DNA of 64,000 nt from Candidatus Fimenecus excrementigallinarum (GTDB taxonomy: Bacteria > Bacillota > Clostridia > Oscillospirales > Acutalibacteraceae). The first letter of the stretch is position 1; every line of letters begins with the position of its first letter. Below are positions 33,483 to 43,119 of this stretch, one piece after another. The position numbers and the translations under genes were made by a program. The stretch spans positions 1 through 64,000 of the forward strand of contig DVMW01000036.1 of assembly GCA_018714805.1 (NCBI GenBank), given 5' to 3'. Below the pieces are notes generated by a model. It made no database searches and had not been told where the DNA came from. It saw nothing but the letters and a program-made list of their open reading frames with translations.

Positions 33483-34961
33483 ATGAAAATGCAGGACTAT
33501 GAATTTTGGTTCGTCGTGGGCAGCCAGTTCCTTTACGGGGAAGAGGTGCTCGAAATTGTCGACCGCCGCGCGCGGGAAATGACGGACGAGCTCAACGCAT
33601 CGGGACTTCTGCCGTGCAGGCTGGTCTACAAGGTGACCGCCAAAACGAACGCGGAAATCCGCGATGTTGTGCGCGAGGCGAACTACGACCCGCGCTGCGC
33701 GGGACTTGTCACCTGGTGCCATACGTTCAGCCCCTCGAAAATGTGGATAAACGGCTTTGTCGAGCTGCAAAAGCCGTACTGCCATTTTGCGACGCAGTAT
33801 AACCGCGCGATTCCGAACGACGAGATTGACATGGACTTCATGAACCTCAACCAGGCGGCGCACGGCGACCGCGAGCACGGGTTCATTGCCGCGCGGCTGC
33901 GTATGCCGCGCAAGGTGATTGCCGGGCATTGGCAGGAGTCCGCGGTGCGCGAGCGCCTGGGCAGCTGGATGCGCGCCGCCGTGGGCGTGGCGGTCAGCAA
34001 GAGCCTCAAGGTCATGCGCTTCGGCGACAATATGCGCGAGGTCGCCGTGACCGAGGGCGACAAGGTCGAGGTACAGGCGAAGCTCGGCTGGCAGGTCAAC
34101 ACCTGGGCGGTTGGCGACCTGGTCACGGAAATGGGCAGGGTCACAGAAGCCGAAATCGACGCGCTTGTGGCCGAATATACCGAAAGCTACGACGTGGCGA
34201 CGGAAAACACCGACGCCATCCGCTATCAGGCGAAAGAGGAAATCGCCATGCGCCGGATGCTCGACCGCGAGGGCTGCAAGGCGTTTTCCAACACGTTCCA
34301 GGACCTGTACGGCATGGAGCAGCTGCCCGGCCTTGCCAGCCAGCACCTCATGGCGCTCGGCTACGGCTACGGCGGCGAGGGCGACTGGAAGGTTGCCGCC
34401 ATGACCGCTATCCTTAAAGCCATGAGCGAGGGGCAAACCGGCGGCACGGGCTTTATGGAGGACTATACCTACCACCTTGTCGAAGGGCAGAAATACAGCC
34501 TCGGCGCGCATATGCTCGAGGTCTGCCCGACGCTCGCCGAAGGGCGGCCGCGCATTGAGACGCACCACCTCGGCATCGGCATGAACGAAAAGGACCCCGC
34601 GCGCCTTGTTTTTGAGGGCAAGGCGGGCAAGGCGATTGTCGTAAGCCTTGTGGATATGGGCGGCAGGCTGCGGCTCATTTGCCAGGACATTGAGTGCGTC
34701 AAGCCGATTATGGAAATGCCGAACCTCCCCGTCGCGCGCGTTATGTGGAAGGCGTACCCGGACCTGGAAACGGGCCTGGAATGCTGGATTACCGCGGGCG
34801 GCGCGCACCATACGGTATTAAGCCACGACGTGACCGCCGAGCAGATGCGCGACTGGGCGCGGATGATGGAGATTGAGTTTGTGCATATCGGCAAAGACAC
34901 GACGGTCGAGCAGCTCGAAAAGGATTTGTTCTTAGCCGACCTTGCGTGGAAGCTGAAATGA
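33483..34961 (+). CDS. araA: L-arabinose isomerase
   Basis: 492 residues, standard length. It converts L-arabinose to L-ribulose. Family features: [12 protein letters not shown] at the N-terminus, the [12 protein letters not shown] motif, [17 protein letters not shown]-like segment ([17 protein letters not shown]) and manganese ligands in regions [14 protein letters not shown] and HHLGIG, plus the late GGAHHTV motif. GAGGTGATACAA precedes the ATG, and the gap after the kinase gene is 22 bases. Confidence 0.95.
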   Translation: MKMQDYEFWFVVGSQFLYGEEVLEIVDRRAREMTDELNASGLLPCRLVYKVTAKTNAEIRDVVREANYDPRCAGLVTWCHTFSPSKMWINGFVELQKPYCHFATQYNRAIPNDEIDMDFMNLNQAAHGDREHGFIAARLRMPRKVIAGHWQESAVRERLGSWMRAAVGVAVSKSLKVMRFGDNMREVAVTEGDKVEVQAKLGWQVNTWAVGDLVTEMGRVTEAEIDALVAEYTESYDVATENTDAIRYQAKEEIAMRRMLDREGCKAFSNTFQDLYGMEQLPGLASQHLMALGYGYGGEGDWKVAAMTAILKAMSEGQTGGTGFMEDYTYHLVEGQKYSLGAHMLEVCPTLAEGRPRIETHHLGIGMNEKDPARLVFEGKAGKAIVVSLVDMGGRLRLICQDIECVKPIMEMPNLPVARVMWKAYPDLETGLECWITAGGAHHTVLSHDVTAEQMRDWARMMEIEFVHIGKDTTVEQLEKDLFLADLAWKLK

Positions 34962-34971
34962 GGGGACACGG

Positions 34972-35670
34972 ATGCTGGAAGAATTGAAGCAGGCGGTTTG
35001 GGAAGCGAATCTTCGGCTTCCCAAGCACGGCCTTGTGACCTTTACCTGGGGCAATGTCTCAGGAATAGACCGGGAAAAGGGGCTGATGGTCATCAAGCCC
35101 TCCGGCGTGGAATACGACGCGCTTACTGCTTCGGACATGGTCGTGGTCGACGTTGAAACGGGAAAGGTCGCGCAAGGGGATTTGAACCCCTCGTCCGACA
35201 CGGACACGCACCTTGCTTTGTACCGCGCGTTCCGAAATATCGGCGGCGTGGTGCACACGCACTCGCGCTGGGCCACGATTTTTGCGCAGGCGGGGCGCGG
35301 CATCCCGGCGCTGGGCACGACGCACGGCGACTATTTCTACGGCGAGATTCCCTGCACGCGCCGCATGACGGCGGAAGAGATTGGCGGCCGGTATGAGCTG
35401 GAAACCGGCAACGTGATTATCGAGCGGTTTCGGCACCTCGACCCCGACAGCATCCCCGCCGTTTTGGTGCACAGCCACGGCCCGTTTTGCTGGGGCAGGG
35501 ACGCAAAAGAGGCGGTGCACAACGCCGTCGTGCTCGAGGAGGTCGCGTTCATGGCGTGGCACAACCTCGCGTGGGATGCGGCTTTGCCGCCGATGCAGCA
35601 AGAACTTTTAGACAAGCACTTCCTGCGCAAGCACGGCAAAAACGCCTACTACGGGCAGAAAAAGAAGTGA
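34972..35670 (+). CDS. araD: L-ribulose-5-phosphate 4-epimerase
   Basis: 232 residues. Class II aldolase/epimerase fold: TWGNVSGID and PSGVEY (phosphate binding), [16 protein letters not shown] with two zinc histidines, and a third His in [11 protein letters not shown]. It converts L-ribulose 5-phosphate to D-xylulose 5-phosphate, completing entry to the pentose phosphate pathway. GAGGGGACACGG lies before the ATG, 10 bases after araA. Confidence 0.95.
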   Translation: MLEELKQAVWEANLRLPKHGLVTFTWGNVSGIDREKGLMVIKPSGVEYDALTASDMVVVDVETGKVAQGDLNPSSDTDTHLALYRAFRNIGGVVHTHSRWATIFAQAGRGIPALGTTHGDYFYGEIPCTRRMTAEEIGGRYELETGNVIIERFRHLDPDSIPAVLVHSHGPFCWGRDAKEAVHNAVVLEEVAFMAWHNLAWDAALPPMQQELLDKHFLRKHGKNAYYGQKKK

Positions 35671-36386
35671 AAAGCATAGAAATTCGTGCGGACAGGGATG
35701 CCTATATGCGTTCGCTTCGCGCGTGGCTTGCCGAGACTGCCGAGGTGCCGCTTGAGGAGATGTCCGCCTTTTTTGCGAACCGCTTGGAAAGCTATGAAGC
35801 GCATATGGCTGCGTGGAATGAAGCCTATCAAAAATTTGCTTCTTTCCTGCCGGATGATTGCAACGAAATATTAGATTTAGGCTGCGGCACGGGGCTGGAG
35901 CTGCAAAGCGTCTTTGCCCGCTTCCCGAACGCACGGGTCACGGGGATAGATATGTCCGCCGATATGCTTGCCGCGCTTTCTGCAAAATACGGAGATAAAG
36001 CCCTGCAAACGACCTGCGGGGATTATTTCACCGTCGAATTCGGCAAAGGCTCGTTCGACGCCGTAATTTCGTTCCAATCCCTGCACCATTTTACGCCGCA
36101 AAAGAAAACGGCTTTATTCAAGAAAATTTTGGATACCTTAAAGCCCGGCGGCGTATTTCTGAATTGCGATTATTTTGCCTGCTGTGATGAGGAGGAAGCC
36201 CTGCTTTTTGCGGAATGTGTGCGCCGGCGTGCTGCTGCCAATATCCCCGATACGGATTTTGTACATTTCGACACGCCCTTGACCTTAGCACACGAAACAC
36301 AGCTTCTGAAAAACGCGGGCTTCGCAAAAGCAGAGCCGCTGGAAAGCTGCGACGGCGCCGTGTTCCTGCTTGCAGAAAAGAAGTAA
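35667..36386 (+). CDS. Class I SAM-dependent methyltransferase
   Basis: 239 residues from GTG at 35667, overlapping araD by four bases; an ATG at 35706 giving 226 residues is the alternative. SAM-binding motif I reads [12 protein letters not shown], then [11 protein letters not shown] (motif II acidic residue) and [13 protein letters not shown] (motif IV). Local base composition is visibly less GC-rich than in araD, and codons such as TTA and AAT are used more, hinting at separate origin. Substrate is unknown; location at the end of the ara operon need not mean function in arabinose use. Confidence 0.8.
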   Translation: MKSIEIRADRDAYMRSLRAWLAETAEVPLEEMSAFFANRLESYEAHMAAWNEAYQKFASFLPDDCNEILDLGCGTGLELQSVFARFPNARVTGIDMSADMLAALSAKYGDKALQTTCGDYFTVEFGKGSFDAVISFQSLHHFTPQKKTALFKKILDTLKPGGVFLNCDYFACCDEEEALLFAECVRRRAAANIPDTDFVHFDTPLTLAHETQLLKNAGFAKAEPLESCDGAVFLLAEKK

Positions 36387-36403
36387 GAAAAGAATAAAAT
36401 GAA

Positions 36404-36440
36404 AACAGCCGCTTTCCCGGTGCAAGGGAAAGCGGCTGTT
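36404..36440. terminator. Bidirectional terminator
   Basis: Perfect 15-bp stem AACAGCCGCTTTCCC / GGGAAAGCGGCTGTT. The minus-strand side is followed by TTCATTTTATTC, so it serves the permease gene as well. Confidence 0.8.
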
Positions 36441-36456
36441 ACTATGTTTGGATGTT

Positions 36457-37776
36457 TTACGGCCCCCACACAAGCCAAATGTAAATATATCCCGCAAGCA
36501 CGGCGGAGAGCGTAAAGGGCACGCCGATGCGCAGGAAATCGCGCGTGCGCACGGTTTCGCCGTTTTTGCGCAGAATGCCAATCGCCGCAATGTTTGCCGA
36601 CGCGCCGATGGGCGTTAAGTTGCCGCCGAGCGTCGCGCCCGTGAGCAGGCCGAAGTAAAAGACGTACGGCGCCATGCCCTCGCCGCCGTTCATGAGCGCG
36701 GCAATGCCCTGTACGACAGGCAGCATCGTCGCAACGTACGGAATGTTGTCGATGAAGGCCGACAGCACCACCGAGGCGAATACGATAAGCGTGTACAGCA
36801 AGAACGGGTCGTCGCCCGAAACCTTGTAGAAGAGGCCGGCCGCCGCGTCGATAACGCCGGCCGAGCGGATGCCCTCAATGACCATAAACAGGCCGAAGAG
36901 CAAAAGCAGGGTGTCGGTGTCCAGCTCCTTGAGCACGAGCTTAATGGGCGCCGCGCCCTTTTTGCGGATGCACGCGCGCACAACGCCAATCACGCACAGC
37001 GCAAAGCAGATAAGGCCGCTGCGCATATCATAGAGCGTCAAAAGCGCGCCGCCGTCGGGCTCGGGCAGGAACGAGGCGAGGATAAGCAGTAGCACCGTCC
37101 CCAAAAGCAGCGCCGTGGGGAAATAGTCCGTGACCTTGGTTTCGACCTTGGCGTCGATTTTCTGCTTTTCCTTGCGGAACAGGAACAGAAGCACAAACAG
37201 CGAGGCAATCGCGCCCAGCTCCACGCCGAAGAAGATGCCGGGCTTGCCCTGCATCCAGAAGAAGTCGAGGAAGGTCATGTCGGCGTAGCCGCCCAAAAGG
37301 ATGCTCGTCGTGTCGCCGACAAGCGTCGCCGCGCCCTGTAAATTGGAGGAGACGGCGATGGCAATGAGCACCGGCACGGGCGAAATCTTCAGCTTGCGCG
37401 AAATGGCAAGGCCTATGGGCGCGACCATCAGCACCGTTGCGACGTTGTCGACAAACGCGCTGATAACGCCCGCAAACAGCGCGAGCGCCGTGACCGCCCA
37501 TTTGACGTCCGGGACTCGGGAGATAAGCACCTCCGCAAGCCGCGCGGGCATTTTGCTTTCTACAAACAGGCTCACAATCCCCATCGTGCCGCCAATCATC
37601 AAAAGCACGTTGTAGTCCACCGCGCCGAGCGCCGACAGGAGGTTCAGCTCGAAAAGCCCGGCGTAGCCCATGATGATGAACAGCACGGCGGAGGTCAGCG
37701 CGATGTACGGCCGGTACTTCTGCAGCGCGAGCATCAGCGCGTATGTAATGAGGAAAAGGATAAGCGCAGGAATCAA
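36457..37776 (-). CDS. ArsB/NhaD ion-transporter superfamily permease (SLC13-like)
   Basis: 439 residues with about eleven helices. Two inverted-repeat halves each contain a characteristic loop: ISAFVDNVATVLMVAPIG and LSAFIDNIPYVATMLPV, plus GATLVGDTTSILLGG and GATLGGNLTPIGASANI, typical of Na+/H+ antiporters and arsenite or dicarboxylate permeases. The start is set at TTG (37776) because AAGGGGGAG lies seven bases upstream and a strong promoter at 37817-37845 rules out the longer reading. The substrate is not determinable. Confidence 0.82.
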   Translation of the reverse strand: MIPALILFLITYALMLALQKYRPYIALTSAVLFIIMGYAGLFELNLLSALGAVDYNVLLMIGGTMGIVSLFVESKMPARLAEVLISRVPDVKWAVTALALFAGVISAFVDNVATVLMVAPIGLAISRKLKISPVPVLIAIAVSSNLQGAATLVGDTTSILLGGYADMTFLDFFWMQGKPGIFFGVELGAIASLFVLLFLFRKEKQKIDAKVETKVTDYFPTALLLGTVLLLILASFLPEPDGGALLTLYDMRSGLICFALCVIGVVRACIRKKGAAPIKLVLKELDTDTLLLLFGLFMVIEGIRSAGVIDAAAGLFYKVSGDDPFLLYTLIVFASVVLSAFIDNIPYVATMLPVVQGIAALMNGGEGMAPYVFYFGLLTGATLGGNLTPIGASANIAAIGILRKNGETVRTRDFLRIGVPFTLSAVLAGYIYIWLVWGP

Positions 37777-37816
37777 AGCATATCTCCCCCTTGGGCGAAG
37801 CGCCCGTTTTTTCTTC

Positions 37817-37845
37817 AGTATACCAGACCCCGCCGCAACTTGCAA
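37817..37845 (-). promoter_or_regulatory. Sigma-A promoter for the permease gene
   Basis: On the minus strand TTGCAA (37840-37845), 17-base spacer, TATACT (37817-37822). Confidence 0.8.
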
Positions 37846-37934
37846 CTATGATTTGTAGGCGCAAAGCCTTTACGCATATTGCGGACAGGATTTGAATATG
37901 TATGGGGTGAACAAAGCTGCAAGGAGAGGTAGAA

Positions 37935-39467
37935 ATGGAGTTTACGACCGGAAAGACCGACTTGAATGCACGCAGCTGCGTGTATTCGACAGCGCTTGAA
38001 CAGCCGGTGGACTGCGACGTGACGCTGCCCGAGTATTTCCCGGACCTTGTGCGGGTGCTCAAGTGCGCGCTCATGCCCTCTGTGACCGCCGTGCAATGCG
38101 GCGGCGAGAGCGTCCGCGCGGAAGGGGCGGCGGTTTTAAGCGTGCTGTATGTCAGCGAGGGCGGCGCGCTGCGCTGCTACGAGCAGCGCGTGCCGTTTTC
38201 CGTCCGCGCCGACTGCCCGGGCGTTGCGGAAGGCCATGTGCGCGCCGACGCAAAATGCGCCTATGTCAACTGCCGCGTTGTTTCGCCCCGGCGCATGGAT
38301 GTCCACGGCAGTCTGAACCTTTCCGTCTCGGTTTACGAAAAAACAGTCCGGCCGCTGTTGTGCGGCTGCACGGGCGGCGGCGTGCAGATGCAGAAAAAGC
38401 ATATCTGCGCGTCCGGCCTTGCGGGGCTTGCGGAAAAGCTGTTTTCCCTCGGCGAAACGCTCGAGCTCGGCGCCTCAAAGCCCTCTATCGCGCAGCTTGT
38501 GCGCAGCGAGGCGGTCGCGCTGTTGGAGGACGTCAAGCTCGTTTCCGGCAAGGCGCTTTTAAAAGGCGAGCTTATTTTGCGCACGCTGTACCTGCCGGAG
38601 GGCGAAGCGGCGCGGCCCGAGCGCATGGAGCATTCCATGCCAATCAACCAGATTATCGAGCTTGCGGGCGCCGAGCCCGGCTGTACGGTTACGGCGGCTC
38701 TGGACGTCTGCGGCGTCGAGCTTGCCGCCAAGACCGACGCGAGTGGCGCGCTGCGGCTTTTGGATGCGCGTGTGAGCGTGTCGGCGCACGTGGCGCTGTA
38801 CGCCCCCTTGGAAACGGACGTTGTGCTCGACGCATATTCCACGGGCTTTGAAACGAAGCTGCGCTATACCGATACGGCGTTTCGGACCGTCTGCGACGGG
38901 GTGCGCGACACCGCCCTTTGCCGCGGCGCGCCGGACCTTTCCGGGATAAGCGTTTCCGAGGTGCTGGACCTTTCGTGTACAGATTTTTCCTATGCGGCGA
39001 AGGTGGAAAACGGCGAGCTCGTGCTCACGGGGCGCGCGCAGCTCGGGATTTTGTATGCGGATGCGGAAGGCGCGCCGGGTTACGTGGAACGGGGCGTCGA
39101 CGTCGCCTACCGGCGCGCGGTTACGACCGGCGCGGGGGAGATGAGCTGTGAAGCGCACGCGGCGGTGTCGGGCACGGGCTTCGTGCTGACCGGCGACAGC
39201 CAGCTCGACGCGCGCGTGGAGCTGGATATTTCGGCAACCGTCTTTTCCGGCGAAACGCTGCGGCTTGTCGAGGAGGTCGCGCTGGATACGCAAAAGCCGC
39301 TCTCGCGCACGGCGGCCGCGCTGACCATCTATTTCGCCGATGCGGGCGAAAGCGTTTGGGAAATTGCCCGCCGCTACTCGACCACCGTGGAAGCGGTGAA
39401 GGCGGAAAACGGACTGAAGTCCGACGTGCTCGACGGCGACTGCAAGCTGCTGATTCCGAGCGTGTAA
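37935..39467 (+). CDS. sipL: SipL-like spore morphogenesis protein (DUF3794 repeats + LysM)
   Basis: 510 residues. Most of the chain consists of two or three SPOCS/DUF3794 domains (each ~120 residues, hallmark VLSVLYVSEGG and ILYADAEG strands). The C-terminal ~50 residues form a LysM domain (YFADAGESVWEIARRYSTTV...NGL...LLIPSV). This architecture is that of C. difficile SipL, which anchors the coat by binding SpoIVA on the forespore surface. spoIVA starts 12 bases downstream, which strongly supports the call. AAGGAGAGG precedes the ATG. A weak mother-cell sigma-E-like element may lie near 37872, but I cannot support it firmly. Confidence 0.88.
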   Translation: MEFTTGKTDLNARSCVYSTALEQPVDCDVTLPEYFPDLVRVLKCALMPSVTAVQCGGESVRAEGAAVLSVLYVSEGGALRCYEQRVPFSVRADCPGVAEGHVRADAKCAYVNCRVVSPRRMDVHGSLNLSVSVYEKTVRPLLCGCTGGGVQMQKKHICASGLAGLAEKLFSLGETLELGASKPSIAQLVRSEAVALLEDVKLVSGKALLKGELILRTLYLPEGEAARPERMEHSMPINQIIELAGAEPGCTVTAALDVCGVELAAKTDASGALRLLDARVSVSAHVALYAPLETDVVLDAYSTGFETKLRYTDTAFRTVCDGVRDTALCRGAPDLSGISVSEVLDLSCTDFSYAAKVENGELVLTGRAQLGILYADAEGAPGYVERGVDVAYRRAVTTGAGEMSCEAHAAVSGTGFVLTGDSQLDARVELDISATVFSGETLRLVEEVALDTQKPLSRTAAALTIYFADAGESVWEIARRYSTTVEAVKAENGLKSDVLDGDCKLLIPSV

Positions 39468-39479
39468 AGGAGGGTGAGT

Positions 39480-40958
39480 ATGGAAAGACAAAGCATTTAC
39501 AGGGATATTGCCGCGCGTACGCAGGGCGACATCTACATCGGCGTTGTCGGCCCTGTGCGCACCGGTAAATCCACCTTTATCAAGCGCTTTATGGATACGC
39601 TCGTGCTGCCGCATATGGAGGACGCCGCCGTCCAGGCACGCGCGGTCGACGAGCTGCCGCAGTCCTCGGCGGGGCGGACCATTATGACGACCGAGCCGAA
39701 ATTCATCCCGGAAAACGCCGTGCGCGTGCGCCTGCCGGACAACGCCGAATTTTCGGTGCGGATGATTGACTGCGTCGGCTATATCGTCCCGAGCGCTTTG
39801 GGCTATGTGGAGGGGGAGGCGCCGCGCATGGTGCGCACGCCGTGGTCCGAAGCGGAAATGCCCTTTACCGAAGCGGCGGAGCTCGGTACGCGCAAGGTCA
39901 TTACCGAGCACTCGACCATCGGCCTTGTCGTGACGACGGACGGCAGCATTTCCGACATCCCGCGCGCGGAGTATGCCGAAGCCGAAGCGCGCGTGATTGC
40001 GGAGCTGCAGGCGCTGCAAAAGCCCTTTATTGTCCTGCTCAACTGCACCTATCCGCAGTCCGAAAGCGCGCAGACGCTCGCGTCGGAGCTTTGCGACCGC
40101 TATGGCGTGCCGGTGCTGCCCGTCAACTGCATGGAGCTTACAGAGACCGATATCCAGGAAATTCTAACGCAGGTGCTTTTCGAGTTCCCCATCCGGGAAA
40201 TTTCCGTGGACCTGCCCGCCTGGCTTGTGTCCCTGCCGTCCGAGCACGACCTGCGCAATACGGTGTACCAGGCGGTTCGCGCCGCCGCGCAGAAAATGAC
40301 GCTGGTCCGCGACGTCGCGGTGCTGACCGAAGAGCTCAAAACGTGCGAATATGTGACCGACGCGCGCGTGCAGTCCATGCAGCTCGGCAAGGGCAGCGCC
40401 TGGGTCGGCGTGACGATGCAGGGCGATTTGTTTTACCGGGTGCTGTCCGAGCGCACGGGGCTGTCCATACAAAATGAGCAGGAGCTTGTCGAGCAGATGT
40501 GCGCGCTGTCCGAAACAAAGCGCGCCTACGACCGCCTGCGCGCCGCGCTCGACGAGGTTGAGGCGACCGGCTACGGCATTGTCATGCCCACGATTGACGA
40601 GCTGACGCTCGAGGAGCCGGAGATTGTCAAGCAGGGCGGCCGGTACGGGGTAAAGCTGTCCGCGTCCGCGCCGTCCATCCATATGCTCAAGGCGAATATC
40701 CAAACCGAGGTCGCGCCCGTCGTCGGCAGCGAGAGCCAGTCCGAGGAGCTTGTGAAATATCTTTTGCAGGAATTTGAAGAGGACCCGAAGAAGATTTGGG
40801 AGTCCGATATTTTCGGAAAATCCCTGCACGAGCTTGTCAACGAGGGTCTGCGCAGCAAGCTGTACCATATGCCCGCCGACGCGCGCATGAAGCTGCAGGA
40901 GACCCTCGAGCGCGTCATCAACGAGGGCTGCAACGGCCTTATCTGCATCATTTTGTAA
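39480..40958 (+). CDS. spoIVA: Stage IV sporulation protein A (spore coat ATPase)
   Basis: 492 residues, standard length. The N-terminal ATPase domain has Walker A GPVRTGKST (24-32) and conserved neighbourhood FIKRFMDTLVLP, plus the TTEPKFIPENAV segment and DCVGY (Walker B region). The C-terminus ends in a conserved hydrophobic tail (CNGLICIIL) needed for placement on the forespore membrane. SpoIVA polymerises with ATP hydrolysis to form the basement layer of the coat. AAAGGAGGGTGAGT precedes the ATG. It is cotranscribed with sipL. Confidence 0.96.
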   Translation: MERQSIYRDIAARTQGDIYIGVVGPVRTGKSTFIKRFMDTLVLPHMEDAAVQARAVDELPQSSAGRTIMTTEPKFIPENAVRVRLPDNAEFSVRMIDCVGYIVPSALGYVEGEAPRMVRTPWSEAEMPFTEAAELGTRKVITEHSTIGLVVTTDGSISDIPRAEYAEAEARVIAELQALQKPFIVLLNCTYPQSESAQTLASELCDRYGVPVLPVNCMELTETDIQEILTQVLFEFPIREISVDLPAWLVSLPSEHDLRNTVYQAVRAAAQKMTLVRDVAVLTEELKTCEYVTDARVQSMQLGKGSAWVGVTMQGDLFYRVLSERTGLSIQNEQELVEQMCALSETKRAYDRLRAALDEVEATGYGIVMPTIDELTLEEPEIVKQGGRYGVKLSASAPSIHMLKANIQTEVAPVVGSESQSEELVKYLLQEFEEDPKKIWESDIFGKSLHELVNEGLRSKLYHMPADARMKLQETLERVINEGCNGLICIIL

Positions 40959-40966
40959 GAAAGCGC

Positions 40967-41007
40967 AAAAAGAAATCCCGTACACAAGCGTGTACGGGAT
41001 TTTTGGT
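40967..41007 (+). repeat. 41-bp repeat copy 1, containing the spoIVA terminator hairpin
   Basis: Identical over 41 bases to 44125-44165. It contains ATCCCGTACAC-AAGC-GTGTACGGGAT followed by T4, a rho-independent terminator for sipL-spoIVA. Confidence 0.9.
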
Positions 41008-41035
41008 ATTCGGTCCGCCGGAAATGCCGGGCGGA

Positions 41036-41064
41036 TTGCTTTAGCCCCGAAGATGGTGTACAAT
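41036..41064 (+). promoter_or_regulatory. Promoter for the AraC-family gene
   Basis: TTGCTT (41036-41041), 17-base spacer, TACAAT (41059-41064). Confidence 0.6.
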
Positions 41065-41109
41065 GGCTTCGGAGAGCATCCAAAATTAACGCTTGGACGT
41101 GGTGGGGCA

Positions 41110-42075
41110 ATGGATACGGTGTTTCAAGACATTCTGCACGCGCAGGAGCAGGAGGATTCCCGGCTGTTTTGTTCGGATGCGGACAGGCTGACCGCCTTTT
41201 GCGGGGAGTTTTCGAATGCCCAGCGTCTGCTTGCGCAGGCGCGGGAAAAAGGCTTTTCTCTTTCGGACTTCTTTTCGGGCGCGCCGCTTCCCGCCGGGTT
41301 GGAGCTGCCCGTGCGGCAGTCGCAGACTTTTTACGTAAAAAAGCATACGGCGGTACAGCGTCCGTATATGCACGCGCACGAATTCTGCGAGCTTCTCTAT
41401 GTGCAGGCGGGCAATTGCCTGCAAACCCTGCAAAACGGGGACAGCGTAACGCTGGAAAAGGGGCAGTGCTGCCTGCTTCGTCCCGGCAGGGCGCACCGCA
41501 TAGAGCGCGTCGGCCGCAACGACGTGATTTTAAAGGCCGTGGTTCCGTGCGAGCTGTTTGCGCGTGCCGCGCAGGGCATCGAGCTTCCACAGGAGGATTT
41601 CGTTGTGTTCGCGCCAATCTCCCTTTTTGCCGAATACGTGTTTATACGGCTTCTCAGGGAGGATTACCTGCATGGTATGTACAGCGAAACCGCCGTTTGC
41701 GCGCTATTGACGCTTTTGCTTTGCGAGCTTGCCCGCGGCAGGGCGCAAAAGGAGCCGGAAGCCGGAAAACTTTACGCCGCGTATTTCCAAACCGAGCTGG
41801 ACAAGGCTTCTCTTACGCACTTTGCCAAAACCTTCGGCTATACCCCGGCGTATGCGAGCAGATGGCTCAAACGCCAAACGGGCAGAACGTTTTCCGAGCT
41901 TTTGCGGGAATACCGCCTGCAGCGAGCCGCGGCGCTTTTGGCCTCTACCGACCGGAGCGTCGAGGACATTGCGCTTGCGGTTGGGTATAAGGTTCCGTCC
42001 GCGCTGTATAAGCATTTCGGAAAGCATTTCGGCATGACGCCGACGGAATACCGCAGCGCCCTGCGCAGGCGGTAA
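41110..42075 (+). CDS. AraC-family regulator with N-terminal cupin domain
   Basis: 321 residues. A cupin-like sensor domain (~65-160; HAHEFCELLYVQAG, LLRPGRAHRIE) precedes two helix-turn-helix motifs at the C-terminus: LTHFAKTFGYTPAYASRWLKRQ and VEDIALAVGYKVPSALYKHFGKHFGMTPTEYR (signature of the second). Such proteins usually sense sugars or carbon sources. It precedes the phosphotransferase and esterase genes within the segment flanked by the 41-bp repeats. It could also act on the ara promoter direct repeats at 31777, 9 kb away; that is speculation. Confidence 0.9.
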   Translation: MDTVFQDILHAQEQEDSRLFCSDADRLTAFCGEFSNAQRLLAQAREKGFSLSDFFSGAPLPAGLELPVRQSQTFYVKKHTAVQRPYMHAHEFCELLYVQAGNCLQTLQNGDSVTLEKGQCCLLRPGRAHRIERVGRNDVILKAVVPCELFARAAQGIELPQEDFVVFAPISLFAEYVFIRLLREDYLHGMYSETAVCALLTLLLCELARGRAQKEPEAGKLYAAYFQTELDKASLTHFAKTFGYTPAYASRWLKRQTGRTFSELLREYRLQRAAALLASTDRSVEDIALAVGYKVPSALYKHFGKHFGMTPTEYRSALRRR

Positions 42076-42165
42076 AGAACGGAAACACAAAAGCCAAATT
42101 CGGAAATGGATTTGCGCGTGGGACGATGGTAAAATGTTTGACAGAATCAGCAAGGAGGCGAGCGT

Positions 42166-43119
42166 GTGCAAGCAGAAACCGTAGAAGTCCTGCCGCTTAC
42201 GAAAGAACAGGCGTTGGCATATGCCAAGCTGGCAGTCCGAGAACAGCTCGGCCGGCCCGCCGAAAAGGTCAGCTATATGGGCGGCGGCTCGTTCGGCCGC
42301 GCCGTTGCCGTTACATTTCGCGGCGGGCAAAGCCTGGTGGTCAAATTTTTGCGGGCAAGGGGTATGATGGAAAAGGAGGCCCACGACCTTAAGCTGCTGG
42401 CAGGGTACAGCACGGTTAAGGTGCCGGAGGTGCTTTTTACACGCCCTCGCGACGATAAAATCCCCGTGGATTGCTACGGCATGGAGAAAATTGCGGGGAA
42501 AAGCGCGCTTTTTGCGCTTGGGATGCTGTTTCTCAGCAAAAAACGCAGAAGGGAATTTGCCGATGAAGTCACCACGGCTCTGCACGCCGTCCATGCCTGC
42601 AAAAACGACAAATTCGGCGACACCCTGCACGCCGACTGCGACAGCTGGCTTGCTTACTACCGTCCCTTTGCCGCGGACGTACTGCAAAAGGCGGAGGCAT
42701 ATTTTGCGGCGGGCAAGCTGGACGAAAAGGTCATGCTTGCCATGCGCGCCGCGTGGGAAAAGTTCGACGTCATATTTTCCGAGGAGGTGGGGGAGGCCTG
42801 CCTTATCCACGGGGACCTCAACGTCGGCAATATCATGGTCGGGAAGGGCTATCAAATCACCGGGTTCATCGACCCGCTCAACTCCGCGTACGCCGACAGA
42901 GAGTACGACCTATTTCAGTTCGACAACCTGACGGGCAAACGCTTTTTCCTGCGCGAAACCTATATCCGAAAATACGGCGCAAGCCGGTATTGTATGCAGA
43001 AGCTTGCCTTCTACGGGCTGTGGAATGAGGTTTACTGCTATATGCAGTCGGGCGTTTTGGTCGGCTTTATTATGCGTCCGCTCGTAAAAAACATGAACGA
43101 AAGGCTTAAGGAGATATGA
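42166..43119 (+). CDS. Aminoglycoside phosphotransferase (APH)-fold kinase
   Basis: 317 residues from GTG, with AAGGAGG seven bases upstream. Kinase-like fold: nucleotide loop YMGGGSFGRAVAV, the ATP-binding lysine in LVVKFLRA, the catalytic loop LIHGDLNVGNIMV (Brenner motif, HGDLxxxN) and the metal-binding Asp in GFIDPLNS. Members phosphorylate aminoglycosides, macrolides, choline, fructosamines or other small molecules; the substrate here cannot be assigned. It overlaps the esterase gene by four bases, so the pair may modify the same molecule. Confidence 0.8.
   Translation: MQAETVEVLPLTKEQALAYAKLAVREQLGRPAEKVSYMGGGSFGRAVAVTFRGGQSLVVKFLRARGMMEKEAHDLKLLAGYSTVKVPEVLFTRPRDDKIPVDCYGMEKIAGKSALFALGMLFLSKKRRREFADEVTTALHAVHACKNDKFGDTLHADCDSWLAYYRPFAADVLQKAEAYFAAGKLDEKVMLAMRAAWEKFDVIFSEEVGEACLIHGDLNVGNIMVGKGYQITGFIDPLNSAYADREYDLFQFDNLTGKRFFLRETYIRKYGASRYCMQKLAFYGLWNEVYCYMQSGVLVGFIMRPLVKNMNERLKEI

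Noticed and set aside
33393-34811. 472-codon minus-strand frame opposite araA
   Set aside because: araA is unmistakable; the opposite frame has no motif.
36457-37845. Longer start for the ArsB/NhaD-type permease
   Set aside because: It would run across the -35/-10 promoter; the TTG at 37776 has a strong ribosome site.
37846-37934. Sigma-E promoter of sipL
   Set aside because: A GCATATT-like element is present, but the -10 match is too weak to report as a feature.
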